From NCBI RefSeq assembly GCF_900107775.1, contig NZ_FNRF01000004.1, forward strand, positions 248,001-312,000: DNA of 64,000 nucleotides, read 5' to 3'. The notes below the pieces were generated by a model. It was not told where the DNA came from and searched no databases. It was given only the letters and a program-made list of their open reading frames with translations. The position numbers were made by a program, and so were the translations under genes. This stretch comes from Xylanibacter ruminicola. GTDB lineage: Bacteria; Bacteroidota; Bacteroidia; Bacteroidales; Bacteroidaceae. Of this stretch, positions 55,798 through 64,000 are shown one piece after another; position 1 is the stretch's first letter; the number at the start of each line of letters is the position of its first letter.

Positions 55798-58044
55798 ATG
55801 AAACTAAAAAGACTACTTGTAGGAGCCCTGCTGCTCCTCTCTGGGCTGCACGTTACGGCTCAGGACACCAAAATGAATGATTTTATCAGCCAGCTGATGG
55901 CCAGGATGACCGTCGAGGAGAAGTTAGGACAGATGAACCTGCTGCCAGGCACATCGGCAACCACAGGCGAACTGAAGAACAGTCCGCTGATGCAACTGAT
56001 AGCCCAGGGCAAGCTGGGCACCATCCTGAATCAGAAAGGTGTGGATGGCATCCGTCAGCTACAGGATGCCGCCGTCAAGAAGAGCCGTCTGGGTATTCCC
56101 CTGCTGGTGGGTATGGACGTGATTCATGGCTACGAAACCATTTTTCCTATTCCCCTGGGCATGTCGTGCAGTTGGGACCTGGCTGCCATCGAGCAGGCTG
56201 CACGCATCGCAGCCAAGGAAGCCACAGCCGATGGCATCTGCTGGACCTACAGCCCCATGGTGGATATCGCCCTCGATGCCCGCTGGGGCCGTATTGCCGA
56301 GGGTAATGGCGAGGACCCGTTCTTAGGCTCACGCATTGCCGAGGCATTGGTACGCGGCTATCAGGGCAACTATGGTCCTGAGAACATGATGGCCTGCGTA
56401 AAGCACTACGCCCTGTACGGCGGTGCCGAAGCCGGTCGCGACTACAACACCGTAGATATGAGTCACATACGCATGTACAACCAGTTCTTCCCACCCTACC
56501 AGGCAGCCGCCAAGGCAGGGGCTGGCTCGTTCATGACATCGTTTAATATCGTAGATTACACCCCTGCCACAGCCAACCGCTGGCTTATCGACGATGTGCT
56601 GCGCAAGCAGTGGCAGTGGGATGGCTTTGTAGTTACCGACTACGGCGCCATCGCCGAGATGATGAAACACGGTCTGGGCAATCTCCCACAGGTATCGGCA
56701 CTGGCCCTGAAGGCAGGCACCGATATGGATATGTGTGCCGAGGGATTCATCGGTACCTTAGAGCAGTCGCTCAAGGAGGGTAAGGTCACTATGGCCGAGA
56801 TCGACCAGGCCTGCCGTCGTGTGCTGGAGGCGAAATACAAGTTAGGACTGTTCCAGAATCCCTACCGTTTCCTTGATAAGAAACGCCGCGCCACCGACAT
56901 CTATACCACCGAACACAAGCAGGCAGCCCGCAATCTGGCAGCCGAGAGTTTTGTGCTGCTTAAGAACCAGGACCAGCTGCTACCACTCAAGAAACAAGGC
57001 AAGATAGCTCTTATCGGTCCGATGGCCCACAACCGTGCCAACATGGCTGGCACCTGGGCACCTACAGCCGACAACAGCAAGTACATCACCCTGAAAGAGG
57101 CTATGGAGCAGGCGCTGGCAGGTAAGGCCACCGTGAGCTATGCCCAGGGCTGCAACTTTACCAGCGACTCTACGCTGCAGAAGGATGGTGGTTTTTATCG
57201 CGCCACCCCGTTCAAGGATAGCGAACTGTTGAAGCGCGAGGCACTGGCCATAGCCAAGGATGCCGACGTGATTGTGTGCGCTATGGGCGAGAGTGCCGAG
57301 ATGAGTGGCGAGAGCAGCAGCCGCGCCACACTCGAGATGTTTGATGTGCAGCGCGAACTGCTCCAGGCCCTGCTGCAACTGGACAAGCCCGTAGTGGTAC
57401 TCAACTTTGCAGGCCGCCCCACCGTGCTCAGCTGGGAGCAGGCCCATGTGCCCGCCATCCTGCAGGTATGGTTTGGTGGCAGCGAGGCAGGCGATGCCAT
57501 CTGCGACGTACTGTTTGGTGATAAGGTGCCCAGCGGCAAGCTCACCACCTCTATGCCTCAGGTCACAGGTCAGGAGCCACTCTACTACAACTATCTACCC
57601 ACCGGTCGCCCTGTAGGCGAGGATCGCAAGGAGTTCCAGAAGTTCGGCAGCAACTACTTCGATGTACGTAACGACCCACTCTACCCCTTCGGCTACGGTC
57701 TGAGCTATACCACCTTTGCTTATAGCGATGTAACGCTTAACGGCCGCACTGCACAGGTAACGGTTACCAATACCGGCAACTACGATGCCGACGAGATTGT
57801 GCAGCTGTACATCCACGATGTGGTGGCCAGCATCACCCGCCCCGTAAAAGAGCTGAAGGGCTTTGAGCGCATTCACCTGAAGAAGGGCGAAAGCAAGGTA
57901 GTGAAGTTCGAGATTACCGACGACCTGCTGAAATTCTACAACAGCCAGTTGGAATATGTGCTGGAACCAGGCGACTTTGAGATTATGATTGGTCCCGACA
58001 GCAGTCTGAAACATCTGAAGAAAGCCGTACTTACCATACAATAA
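55798..58044 (+). CDS. bglX: GH3 beta-glucosidase, BglX-like
   Basis: 748 residues with a signal peptide (MKLKRLLVGALLLLSGLHVTAQ). The order is that of BglX: an (alpha/beta)8 domain with PLLVGMDVIHGYETIFPIPLGMS and VVTDYGAI (nucleophile Asp281), an alpha/beta sandwich from about 395 with MGESAEMSGESSSRATLE (acid/base region), and a C-terminal fibronectin-III-like domain with FGYGLSYTTF. It hydrolyses beta-glucosides, and sometimes beta-xylosides, in the periplasm. Confidence 0.95.
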   Translation: MKLKRLLVGALLLLSGLHVTAQDTKMNDFISQLMARMTVEEKLGQMNLLPGTSATTGELKNSPLMQLIAQGKLGTILNQKGVDGIRQLQDAAVKKSRLGIPLLVGMDVIHGYETIFPIPLGMSCSWDLAAIEQAARIAAKEATADGICWTYSPMVDIALDARWGRIAEGNGEDPFLGSRIAEALVRGYQGNYGPENMMACVKHYALYGGAEAGRDYNTVDMSHIRMYNQFFPPYQAAAKAGAGSFMTSFNIVDYTPATANRWLIDDVLRKQWQWDGFVVTDYGAIAEMMKHGLGNLPQVSALALKAGTDMDMCAEGFIGTLEQSLKEGKVTMAEIDQACRRVLEAKYKLGLFQNPYRFLDKKRRATDIYTTEHKQAARNLAAESFVLLKNQDQLLPLKKQGKIALIGPMAHNRANMAGTWAPTADNSKYITLKEAMEQALAGKATVSYAQGCNFTSDSTLQKDGGFYRATPFKDSELLKREALAIAKDADVIVCAMGESAEMSGESSSRATLEMFDVQRELLQALLQLDKPVVVLNFAGRPTVLSWEQAHVPAILQVWFGGSEAGDAICDVLFGDKVPSGKLTTSMPQVTGQEPLYYNYLPTGRPVGEDRKEFQKFGSNYFDVRNDPLYPFGYGLSYTTFAYSDVTLNGRTAQVTVTNTGNYDADEIVQLYIHDVVASITRPVKELKGFERIHLKKGESKVVKFEITDDLLKFYNSQLEYVLEPGDFEIMIGPDSSLKHLKKAVLTIQ

Positions 58045-58050
58045 AAAGAG

Positions 58051-58082
58051 AAGCGCGACACCTTTTTGCAGGTGCCGCGCTT
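58051..58082 (+). terminator. terminator after the GH3 gene
   Basis: AAGCGCG (58051-58057) and CACCT (58059-58063) pair with AGGTG (58070-58074) and CGCGCTT (58076-58082), with one A.C mismatch; a short U-containing tail (AATCTTTAAG) follows. It overlaps the end of the convergent small ORF's transcript. Confidence 0.8.
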
Positions 58083-58087
58083 AATCT

Positions 58088-58189
58088 TTAAGTGTACCAT
58101 ATAGATGGCATTTGTTTCGGTGTACTGGTCTCGACTAACTTATCGTCGATCTGCAATTTCTCGTCTTTTGTTTCGTTCTTAGTTGTCAT
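58088..58189 (-). CDS. 33-residue small protein
   Basis: An ATG at 58189 preceded by an AAGGA-containing stretch and followed by 33 codons to TAA. The peptide begins MTTKNETKDEKLQIDDKL and ends with TPKQMPSIWYT: charged, without signal peptide or Cys, with an aromatic C-terminus. A perfect -7 box is upstream (58222-58229). It is 150 bases downstream of the LytTR response regulator and may be a peptide signal, a precursor peptide or an unrelated small protein. No homologue is known to me. Confidence 0.5.
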   Translation of the reverse strand: MTTKNETKDEKLQIDDKLVETSTPKQMPSIWYT

Positions 58190-58221
58190 AAGCATTCCTT
58201 TTTGGTGATTTTTAGTTGGTA

Positions 58222-58229
58222 CAAATATA
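58222..58229 (-). promoter_or_regulatory. -7 box for the 33-residue gene
   Basis: CAAATATA on the plus strand, TATATTTG on the minus strand, matching TAnnTTTG exactly, 33 bases before the ATG. Confidence 0.55.
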
Positions 58230-58336
58230 GGCAATTTTCCCGTTCATTGCTCTTCCAACCGCATTAATTTAGTACTTATTAACTATAAGAACGCTGTTTG
58301 TAGTATTTACATTCAGATTTTATTCAGCAAGCCTCC

Positions 58337-59101
58337 TTACGAATCCAGCCAGCGCTTCACGGTGGCCACTTTATCCTTACTCACGATGATTTCGGTATCG
58401 GGGAAAGCAGCTACGTGTACACGCATTTTTCCTAAAAAGTAAGTAGAAAGTTTACTCACGGCAGCGGCGCTGACGATGAACTGACGGTTCACACGCATAA
58501 AGCGCTGCGGGTCCAACTGGCTCTCGGCTTCTTCAAGCGTCATGTTCAAGGTGTGCGTTTTGCCATTCATCGTACACAGGCGCACCACCCCATCGCGAAT
58601 AGTAATATGACTCACCTCACTTACAGGTACGATCAAGAATTCATCAGCCCGATGCGGTATCAGAAAGCGTTCGCGATAGCGTATGGTACAACTATTCATC
58701 GAGGCCAATAACTGCGCAATCGCATCCGTGGACGTACTTTGAACTTTGAACTTTGAGCTTTGAACTTTCTCTAAGGCAGCATGCAGCTCCTCGCTATCGA
58801 TGGGTTTCAGCAGATAGTCGAAACTATTGAATTGGAAAGCCTGCACGGCGTACTGGTCGTAGGCAGTGGTGAAAATCACGGGGATTGACGTAGGCACAGC
58901 CTTCAGCGACTCGAAGCTCAAGCCATCACCTAACTGGATATCGCTCAATATCAGGTCGATATCAGCATGCGCCCCATCAGCAAAATACGCCCTTACCTCG
59001 GCATTGCTGGCACACACACCTGCAATCTCGTGCTCACCCTCCAGCATGCGCCTCAATCGGTCGGCATTACTCTGTTCGTCCTCTATGATTAGTATTCTCA
59101 T
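58337..59101 (-). CDS. LytTR-family response regulator
   Basis: 254 residues from the ATG at 59101. Receiver domain 1-115: ILIIEDEQ, ILSDIQLGDG with phospho-acceptor Asp54, IFTTAYDQYAVQAF, YLLKPI. LytTR DNA-binding domain about 145-250: RERFLIPHRADEFLIVPVSEVSHI, and FMRVNRQFIVSAAAV. The linker between them is encoded by five 7-bp repeats (58734-58768). It partners the LytS-like kinase encoded 24 bases upstream, probably controlling nearby genes. Confidence 0.93.
   Translation of the reverse strand: MRILIIEDEQSNADRLRRMLEGEHEIAGVCASNAEVRAYFADGAHADIDLILSDIQLGDGLSFESLKAVPTSIPVIFTTAYDQYAVQAFQFNSFDYLLKPIDSEELHAALEKVQSSKFKVQSTSTDAIAQLLASMNSCTIRYRERFLIPHRADEFLIVPVSEVSHITIRDGVVRLCTMNGKTHTLNMTLEEAESQLDPQRFMRVNRQFIVSAAAVSKLSTYFLGKMRVHVAAFPDTEIIVSKDKVATVKRWLDS
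58734..58768 (-). repeat. five 7-bp tandem repeats in the response-regulator linker
   Basis: On the minus strand: AAAGTTC, AAAGCTC, AAAGTTC, AAAGTTC, AAAGTAC. The unit is not a multiple of three, so gain or loss of one copy would shift the frame between the receiver and DNA-binding domains. Confidence 0.8.
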
Positions 59102-59131
59102 TGTCAATTATCAATTGTCAATTATCAATTA
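59102..59131. repeat. TTGTCAATTATCAA repeat in the kinase-regulator gap
   Basis: TTGTCAATTATCAA occurs twice in tandem between the kinase stop and the regulator start. A relative, AATTGATAATTGACAATT, lies at 51649-51665 before araB. It acts as a spacer with ribosome-binding context and looks like a dispersed mini-repeat. Confidence 0.5.
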
Positions 59132-59913
59132 ATAAGTGGTATTGTTACGCAGTACTCATCAGTCGTATCGCTGATAATCACCTTCTGGTCGGTCAGCAGG
59201 CGGTAGCGTTCTGCTATGTTGTGCTGCCCCACTAGGGTGCTCTCGGCTGTTGTGATAGGCTGCTTACGATTGCTCACACTAATGTGACCCTCATCGCTGG
59301 TCACAAAAATATGTAACGGCCGTGCCGTGGTATGCTCGTTATGCTTAATGGCATTTTCTATCAGCATCTGCAGGGCAGCAGGTGGTAAGGCACCTTGGCG
59401 CTGGGTTACGTCGGGTCGTATTTCCACCACAATACCATCGCCAAAACGCTGCTGCAACAAAGCCAGATAGCGCTGCAGGAACTCCAGTTCCTCCTGTAGC
59501 GAAACCGTACTATGATCCAAGTGCTGCAACGTATAGCGATACACCTTCGACAGGTTCATCAGATACGCCGATGCCCGCTTGGGATCTACCTCTATCAGAT
59601 CGGCCAGTATGCTGAAGTTATTAAACACAAAGTGCGGACTCAACTGGTTTTCCAGTGCCTGTAGGCGAAACTTGTCGCGCTCACGCTCTGCCTTTTCGCG
59701 GCTTCGCCAATAGTACAGCGTTATCAACGTAGTAAGCAGACAGCAGGCCGCATAGTCAAGCAATATCATGCCCGATGTAAAGGGCCATCCCTGTTTCAAC
59801 ATGTCCCTAAACTCCTCGTCGGTAATCAGCCACATCAGGTAAGAGAACAGCAGTCCTATCACCGACAGACCCAGTACCAGCAGTACCCCGTGTAAAATTC
59901 GCTTTACCTTCAT
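59125..59913 (-). CDS. LytS-type membrane histidine kinase
   Basis: 262 residues. Two membrane helices (about 8-30 and 46-68), then LQALENQLSPHFVFNNFSILADLI with phospho-acceptor His94, the HisKA_5-type motif (usually NPHFLFN, here SPHFVFN), and an ATPase domain with LIENAIKHN and NIAERYRLL. It is a short kinase with no extra sensor domain, so the signal is probably sensed by the membrane helices. A -7 box TAAATTTG is on the minus strand at 59931-59938. It is co-transcribed with the LytTR regulator. Confidence 0.92.
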   Translation of the reverse strand: MKVKRILHGVLLVLGLSVIGLLFSYLMWLITDEEFRDMLKQGWPFTSGMILLDYAACCLLTTLITLYYWRSREKAERERDKFRLQALENQLSPHFVFNNFSILADLIEVDPKRASAYLMNLSKVYRYTLQHLDHSTVSLQEELEFLQRYLALLQQRFGDGIVVEIRPDVTQRQGALPPAALQMLIENAIKHNEHTTARPLHIFVTSDEGHISVSNRKQPITTAESTLVGQHNIAERYRLLTDQKVIISDTTDEYCVTIPLIN

Positions 59914-59930
59914 TCCGTTGCAAATTTACA

Positions 59931-59938
59931 AATTAATT
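59931..59938 (-). promoter_or_regulatory. -7 box for the LytS/LytTR operon
   Basis: CAAATTTA on the plus strand, TAAATTTG on the minus strand, an exact TAnnTTTG match 18 bases before the kinase ATG. Confidence 0.5.
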
Positions 59939-59987
59939 TGATAATAAATACCAAAACCTGAACGTGTAACATATTAATTATTATTTT

Positions 59988-61271
59988 TTAATTCTCCACA
60001 CCACTACAGGTGGCTTTGTAGAGATTGATGAGTCCTTGCTGATATTGCAGCCAGTCGGCTGTTTGCTCGAGCTGGGCATTGAGATAGCTGCTTTGGGCAG
60101 TGAGCACATCAAGATAGGTAACATCGGATGAGTACGTCATCAGATCGATGCTGGTTTCGTAGGCCTTGCGGCTGGTGTCCACCTGAGTTTGACGGGCTTG
60201 TTGTTTGGCCAAGCTTTGCTGGCACTCAGCGAGGGCATCTTTCACCTCGCCACCGGCTGTAAGCAGGGCCTTCTCGAAAGCTATCTGCGCCTGCTCGCGC
60301 TGGGCTTTTGCCACTTTGAGGTTGGCACGCAGCTTACCCTTCTGGAAGAGTGGTTGGGTGAGCGAGCCCACGGCATTGAGCAGGAACTGAGCGGGGTTTA
60401 CAATCTGTCCCACGTTGTTGGTCCAGCCGGCATTGGCGCTGATGCTGAGCGATGGATAGAAGGCCGAGCGGGCCACCTTGACATTGCTAAAAGCAGCGCG
60501 CAACTGATATTCGGCAGCCAACACATCGGGGCGCTGGGCCAGCTGCTGGATATCAACAGGCAGAGAGGCGTTGAGCGAAATGCCTTTCACATCGCCCCAC
60601 GAAGAGCGCTGCAAGCTACCAGGCTGACGGTTGAGCAACAGGCATAGACTGTTTTCGGCTTTTTCAACCTGCAGCTGCAGATCGCTCTCCGAGGCGATGG
60701 TGCTTTGCAGCGATGCCTGCGCCTGACTGACTGCCAACTCGTTCTGATCGCCCACCTCTTTAAGGGCACGGATGGCATCCAGATTGGCCTGCTGATTCTT
60801 TACACTCTCCTTGGTAATGGCCAACTGACGATCTAACATCACCAGCGTATAATAGGCATTGGCCACTGCTGCCACCAGTTGCACCTGGGCATACTGAAGC
60901 TGGCTCTCGGCACTCATCCATTGCGCCTTCTGGGCATTCTTCTCGTGTGTAAATCCACCTGCCAGATTAACCTCCCACGACATGGTGAGCGGCAGCGAGT
61001 AGTCCTTAGTAGCCGACTGGTGCTGATACTTGCTGAGTGTGCCTTGTGGGGCCAGCGCAATGGCGGGCAGATAAGCCAACTTGGCGCTACTCAACTGCGC
61101 CTGAGCCTGCACCACGTTTAACCTTGCCGTACGAACATCGCTGTTGGCTGCTAACGCCTCGTTAATCATCGCGCTAAGTGCTGCGTCGGGGAATAGTTGC
61201 TGGAGCGACTGCCCACTAACAGGCAGTGCTCCCAGCAACATGACGAATATAAAAGAGAATAGTGTCTTCAT
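59988..61271 (-). CDS. TolC-family outer-membrane efflux protein
   Basis: 427 residues with a signal peptide (MKTLFSFIFVMLLGALPVSGQ). Two long repeated coiled-coil halves (RTARLNVVQAQAQLSSAKLAYLP, SQAQASLQSTIASESDLQLQVEKAE, then AAFSNVKVARSAFYPSLSISANAGW and LRANLKVAKAQREQAQIAFEKAL) are the TolC/OprM pattern. There is no lipobox. It follows the RND gene by 6 bases and so completes a tripartite pump. Confidence 0.93.
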   Translation of the reverse strand: MKTLFSFIFVMLLGALPVSGQSLQQLFPDAALSAMINEALAANSDVRTARLNVVQAQAQLSSAKLAYLPAIALAPQGTLSKYQHQSATKDYSLPLTMSWEVNLAGGFTHEKNAQKAQWMSAESQLQYAQVQLVAAVANAYYTLVMLDRQLAITKESVKNQQANLDAIRALKEVGDQNELAVSQAQASLQSTIASESDLQLQVEKAENSLCLLLNRQPGSLQRSSWGDVKGISLNASLPVDIQQLAQRPDVLAAEYQLRAAFSNVKVARSAFYPSLSISANAGWTNNVGQIVNPAQFLLNAVGSLTQPLFQKGKLRANLKVAKAQREQAQIAFEKALLTAGGEVKDALAECQQSLAKQQARQTQVDTSRKAYETSIDLMTYSSDVTYLDVLTAQSSYLNAQLEQTADWLQYQQGLINLYKATCSGVEN

Positions 61272-61277
61272 ACGTTT

Positions 61278-64000
61278 TTATACTTTCTGTTTCTTTTCTT
61301 CTGAATTTTTCTCAATCAGTTTCAGCTCGTCGATAATCATCGGGTCGGTAGGCTCGACGAATGTGATGGGCTTGAAACGCTCCTGTATCTTCTGGAAGAT
61401 GACAAAGAGAGCGGGAGTGATGCACAGCAGCGCCAACGTTCCGAAGAACATTCCGCCTACTACACCAACACCGATGGTACGGCTACCATTAGCACCGGCA
61501 CCTGTGGCTACCAACAGCGGCAGCATACCGAATATCATGGTGAGCGACGTCATCAGAATAGGACGCATACGCACCTTAGCGGCAAAGAAGGCGGCCTGTT
61601 TGAGCGACATACCTGCCTGGCGACACTGGGTGGCATATTCGGTAAGCAGGATGGCAGTTTTACAAAGCAAGCCCACCAGCATGATAAGTCCTACCTGCAG
61701 ATAGATATTATTCTCGACGCCAAACAGCAGGGCGAAGGCGAAGCTACCAGCCAGTCCGAACGGCACAGCCAAGATAACTGCCATCGGGATGAACAGACTC
61801 TCGTAGAGGGCCACCATCACCAGATATACAAAGAGGATGCTGATGGCGAAGATAATCAGGATATTCGATCCCGTCTCACTCTCCTCGCGGGTCACGCCGC
61901 TAAACTCAACACTATAGCCCTTGGGCAGTTCTTTGGCGGCCACCTCCTTGATGGCACGGATGGCATTACCCGAGCTGGCACCTGTAGCCATATTACCCGA
62001 GAGGTCGATGCTGTTAAACAGGTTGAAAGCGCCTATCGACTGCGGCCTATACTCCTTGGTAAGTGTAATAAACTGACTTACGGGCTGCATCTCACCGGCA
62101 TCCGATCGCACAAAGATTTTATCGAGCGACTCCATGCGGTTGCGGTCCTCAGGGCGCAGCTGCATGGTTACCTGGTACACCTTATTATATTTATTGATGT
62201 TCGACACGTAATTACTACCTAAATACGAACTCATGACATCGAGCACGGCTGAGGGCGACACACACATCTTTTTACAGCGCGACACATCGAGATCCATCTT
62301 ATACTGTGGATAATCGATTTTGTAGCTGTTGAACACTTCGCCAATCTCAGGGCGCTCCATCAGCTTGGCCACATAGTTCTGTGTTACATCATAGAACTTC
62401 TTGATGTCCTCGCCATTGCGATTCTGTACACTGAACTCAAAGTCGCCACCATTGCCGTAGCCATCAATCATACCTGGTGCCATGGCAAACGATGTGGCCT
62501 CATGCTCTTCCCACAGCACACCATTTACCATATTGGTAATGTTGTCGATACTGCACTCGGCACCACCACGCTCGTCCCAGTTCTTCAACTGAATCATAAT
62601 CATCGCCTGGTTGTTACCCGATCCGCCCATCAACGAGAAACCTGCCACACCACCAACGGCATCCATGCCTGGCAACTGACGGAGCTTCTGGATATTGCGG
62701 TCCATAATGGCTTTGGTGCGTTCAACGGTGTAGCCTGTAGGTGCCTGCATGCTCACAATAAGCGAGCCGGTATCCTCCTGGGGAATGAATCCCGTTGGTG
62801 TAACCTTCATCAATACAGCCAGCAGTACCGAAGCCACCACAATGCATGAGGTTACTATCCATTTGCGGCGGATAAAGAACATGGCAATGCCGGTGTAGCG
62901 CTTCATCAGGGCATGGTAGGTGGCATTATAGGCCTTACGCACGCGGGATGCCAACGAGCCGTCGTCGTCCTTGGTAGGTTTCAGCACCAGGGCACAGAGG
63001 GCTGGCGACATGGTGATGGCATTGATGAACGAGATGCCCACGCTGACTGCCATAGTGAGACCGAACTGGCGATAGAACACACCTGTGGTGCCACCCAGGA
63101 ACGATACGGGGATGAAGATAACCATAAACACCAACGAGGTGGTGAAGAGGGCAGCAGTAAGTCCGTGCATGGCATCGACAGCTGCCTTATGGGCCGACTT
63201 GTAACCTGCATCAAAGCGCTGCTGAACAGCCTCGACTACTACAATCGAGTCATCTACCACCGTACCGATAACCAGCACAAGGGCAAACAGCGTAAGCAGG
63301 TTGATAGAGAATCCTGCCGCCTGCATAAAGGCAAACGTACCGATAAGCGACACGATGATGCCTACCGCCGGAATGAGTGTGGCGCGGAAGTTCTGCAAGA
63401 AAAAGTAAACCACTACCAGCACCAGCAGGATGGCGATAACCAGTGTCTCGATAACCTCGTGCATAGATGCAAAGAGGAAGTCGTTGGTATTGTTGAACGA
63501 CAGAATCGCTATATCCTTCGGAAGGGTCTGCTTTACCTCCTCCAGCAGTTTGTCGATGTTCTTATTAATCTGCGTGGCATTCGAGCCTGCTGTCTGACTA
63601 ACCTGTCCCATCACGCCAGGATGACCATTCACACTACCCTGGTAGATATAGTCGGCCTGTCCCAGTTCGATATCAGCCACATCCTTCAGGCGTAGCTCCT
63701 CGCCGGTAGCCTTCGACGAGATAATCAGGTTCTCGTACTCACTAATCTCGTTCTTTCTACCCGTATAGCGCAAGGTGTACTGGTAAACATTATCAGAGTT
63801 TGCGCCCAGCGAACCTACACTGGCCTCAACGTTCTGCTCCTGAAATACCTGCTGGATATCGGCAGGCACCAGCTTGTGGCGCGCCATCACATCGGGCTTG
63901 AGCCAGATGCGCAAAGCATACGGCGAACCGAACACCTCGACCTTACCCACACCCTGAATACGCAGGATGGCGGGCTTTAGGTTGTTTAAGAAGTAGTTGC
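61278..64000 (-). CDS. HAE1-type RND efflux permease (5' end cut by window edge)
   Basis: At least 907 residues are visible; the frame is open past the edge (NYFLNNLKPAILRIQGVGKVE upstream of the first possible start). VVDDSIVVVEAV carries the paired Asp residues of proton relay, and LVGLLCKTAILLTEYA and GVVGGMFFGTLALLCITPALF are family signatures. Two large periplasmic loops are present. It pumps drugs, bile salts or metabolites with proton entry. The membrane-fusion protein gene is expected just outside the window. Confidence 0.95.
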   Translation of the reverse strand, partial: NYFLNNLKPAILRIQGVGKVEVFGSPYALRIWLKPDVMARHKLVPADIQQVFQEQNVEASVGSLGANSDNVYQYTLRYTGRKNEISEYENLIISSKATGEELRLKDVADIELGQADYIYQGSVNGHPGVMGQVSQTAGSNATQINKNIDKLLEEVKQTLPKDIAILSFNNTNDFLFASMHEVIETLVIAILLVLVVVYFFLQNFRATLIPAVGIIVSLIGTFAFMQAAGFSINLLTLFALVLVIGTVVDDSIVVVEAVQQRFDAGYKSAHKAAVDAMHGLTAALFTTSLVFMVIFIPVSFLGGTTGVFYRQFGLTMAVSVGISFINAITMSPALCALVLKPTKDDDGSLASRVRKAYNATYHALMKRYTGIAMFFIRRKWIVTSCIVVASVLLAVLMKVTPTGFIPQEDTGSLIVSMQAPTGYTVERTKAIMDRNIQKLRQLPGMDAVGGVAGFSLMGGSGNNQAMIMIQLKNWDERGGAECSIDNITNMVNGVLWEEHEATSFAMAPGMIDGYGNGGDFEFSVQNRNGEDIKKFYDVTQNYVAKLMERPEIGEVFNSYKIDYPQYKMDLDVSRCKKMCVSPSAVLDVMSSYLGSNYVSNINKYNKVYQVTMQLRPEDRNRMESLDKIFVRSDAGEMQPVSQFITLTKEYRPQSIGAFNLFNSIDLSGNMATGASSGNAIRAIKEVAAKELPKGYSVEFSGVTREESETGSNILIIFAISILFVYLVMVALYESLFIPMAVILAVPFGLAGSFAFALLFGVENNIYLQVGLIMLVGLLCKTAILLTEYATQCRQAGMSLKQAAFFAAKVRMRPILMTSLTMIFGMLPLLVATGAGANGSRTIGVGVVGGMFFGTLALLCITPALFVIFQKIQERFKPITFVEPTDPMIIDELKLIEKNSEEKKQKV

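Overview
The window looks like chromosomal DNA of a Bacteroidales bacterium, most likely a Prevotella-like gut or rumen species. The support is: several promoters of the Bacteroidetes type (TTTG near -33 and TAnnTTTG near -7); families largely confined to this phylum (DUF4421, DUF1460, a UpxY-like NusG paralogue, a Nudix-type AraR, a LytS/LytTR pair); and many Sec signal peptides on glycoside hydrolases. No rRNA, tRNA, CRISPR array or prophage was seen.

Layout. (1) 1-2.8 kb, minus strand: a truncated DUF1460 amidase-like gene, a DUF4421 outer-membrane protein and a Gfo/Idh/MocA oxidoreductase. (2) 2.9-4.6 kb, plus strand: a membrane protein overlapping a bifunctional hisB. (3) 4.6-6.5 kb: an accessory pocket with a RAYT/IS200-like transposase, a REP-like palindrome beside it, a PIN-domain toxin-antitoxin-like pair and a second copy of the REP-like word beyond the pair. 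(4) 6.5-36.6 kb, all minus strand: a large surface-polysaccharide (capsule or O-antigen type) locus. It is headed at its 5' end by a NusG-like antiterminator with a long structured leader and a good promoter. It encodes galE, an MBOAT/SGNH acylation pair, two FdtA-type ketoisomerases with an FdtB-type aminotransferase and a hexapeptide acyltransferase (a dTDP-3-acylamino-3,6-dideoxyhexose route), a Wzx flippase, an EpsG-type Wzy polymerase, seven glycosyltransferases, several O-acyltransferases, a bacillosamine-type module (4,6-dehydratase, GNAT acyltransferase, PglC-like initiating transferase, PglE-like aminotransferase), a galacturonokinase-like GHMP kinase and a fused nucleotidyltransferase/UDP-uronate epimerase. 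One acyltransferase is split by a frameshift at a G9 tract, a candidate phase switch. (5) 37.1-41.9 kb, plus strand: ABC-F ATPase, grpE, dnaJ and folC. (6) 42-45.6 kb, plus strand: galactose uptake and entry (galM, FHS-family permease, galK). (7) 45.7-54.9 kb, plus strand: an arabinose operon (secreted aldose epimerase, SSS symporter, AraR, araD, araA, ribulokinase, GH51 arabinofuranosidase) behind a strong terminator and a promoter overlapped by a palindrome that could be the AraR operator. (8) 54.9-58 kb: a convergent SGNH esterase and a GH3 BglX-like glucosidase. (9) 58-64 kb, minus strand: a 33-codon small ORF, a LytTR response regulator and its LytS-type kinase, then a TolC-like outer-membrane factor and an RND pump that runs off the right edge.

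How it fits together: the right half gathers plant cell-wall sugars (arabinose from arabinan/arabinoxylan, galactose, beta-glucosides). The left half makes and decorates a surface glycan and appears able to recycle a free sugar, possibly galacturonate, directly into a nucleotide sugar. galE at the edge of the glycan locus can link galactose metabolism with UDP-sugar supply; no galT was seen in the window. The most checkable unusual points are the G9-split acyltransferase, the galacturonokinase-like kinase next to the fused nucleotidyltransferase/epimerase, the NusG paralogue with its leader hairpin, the paired ketoisomerases, the REP/RAYT/TA pocket and the putative AraR operator.
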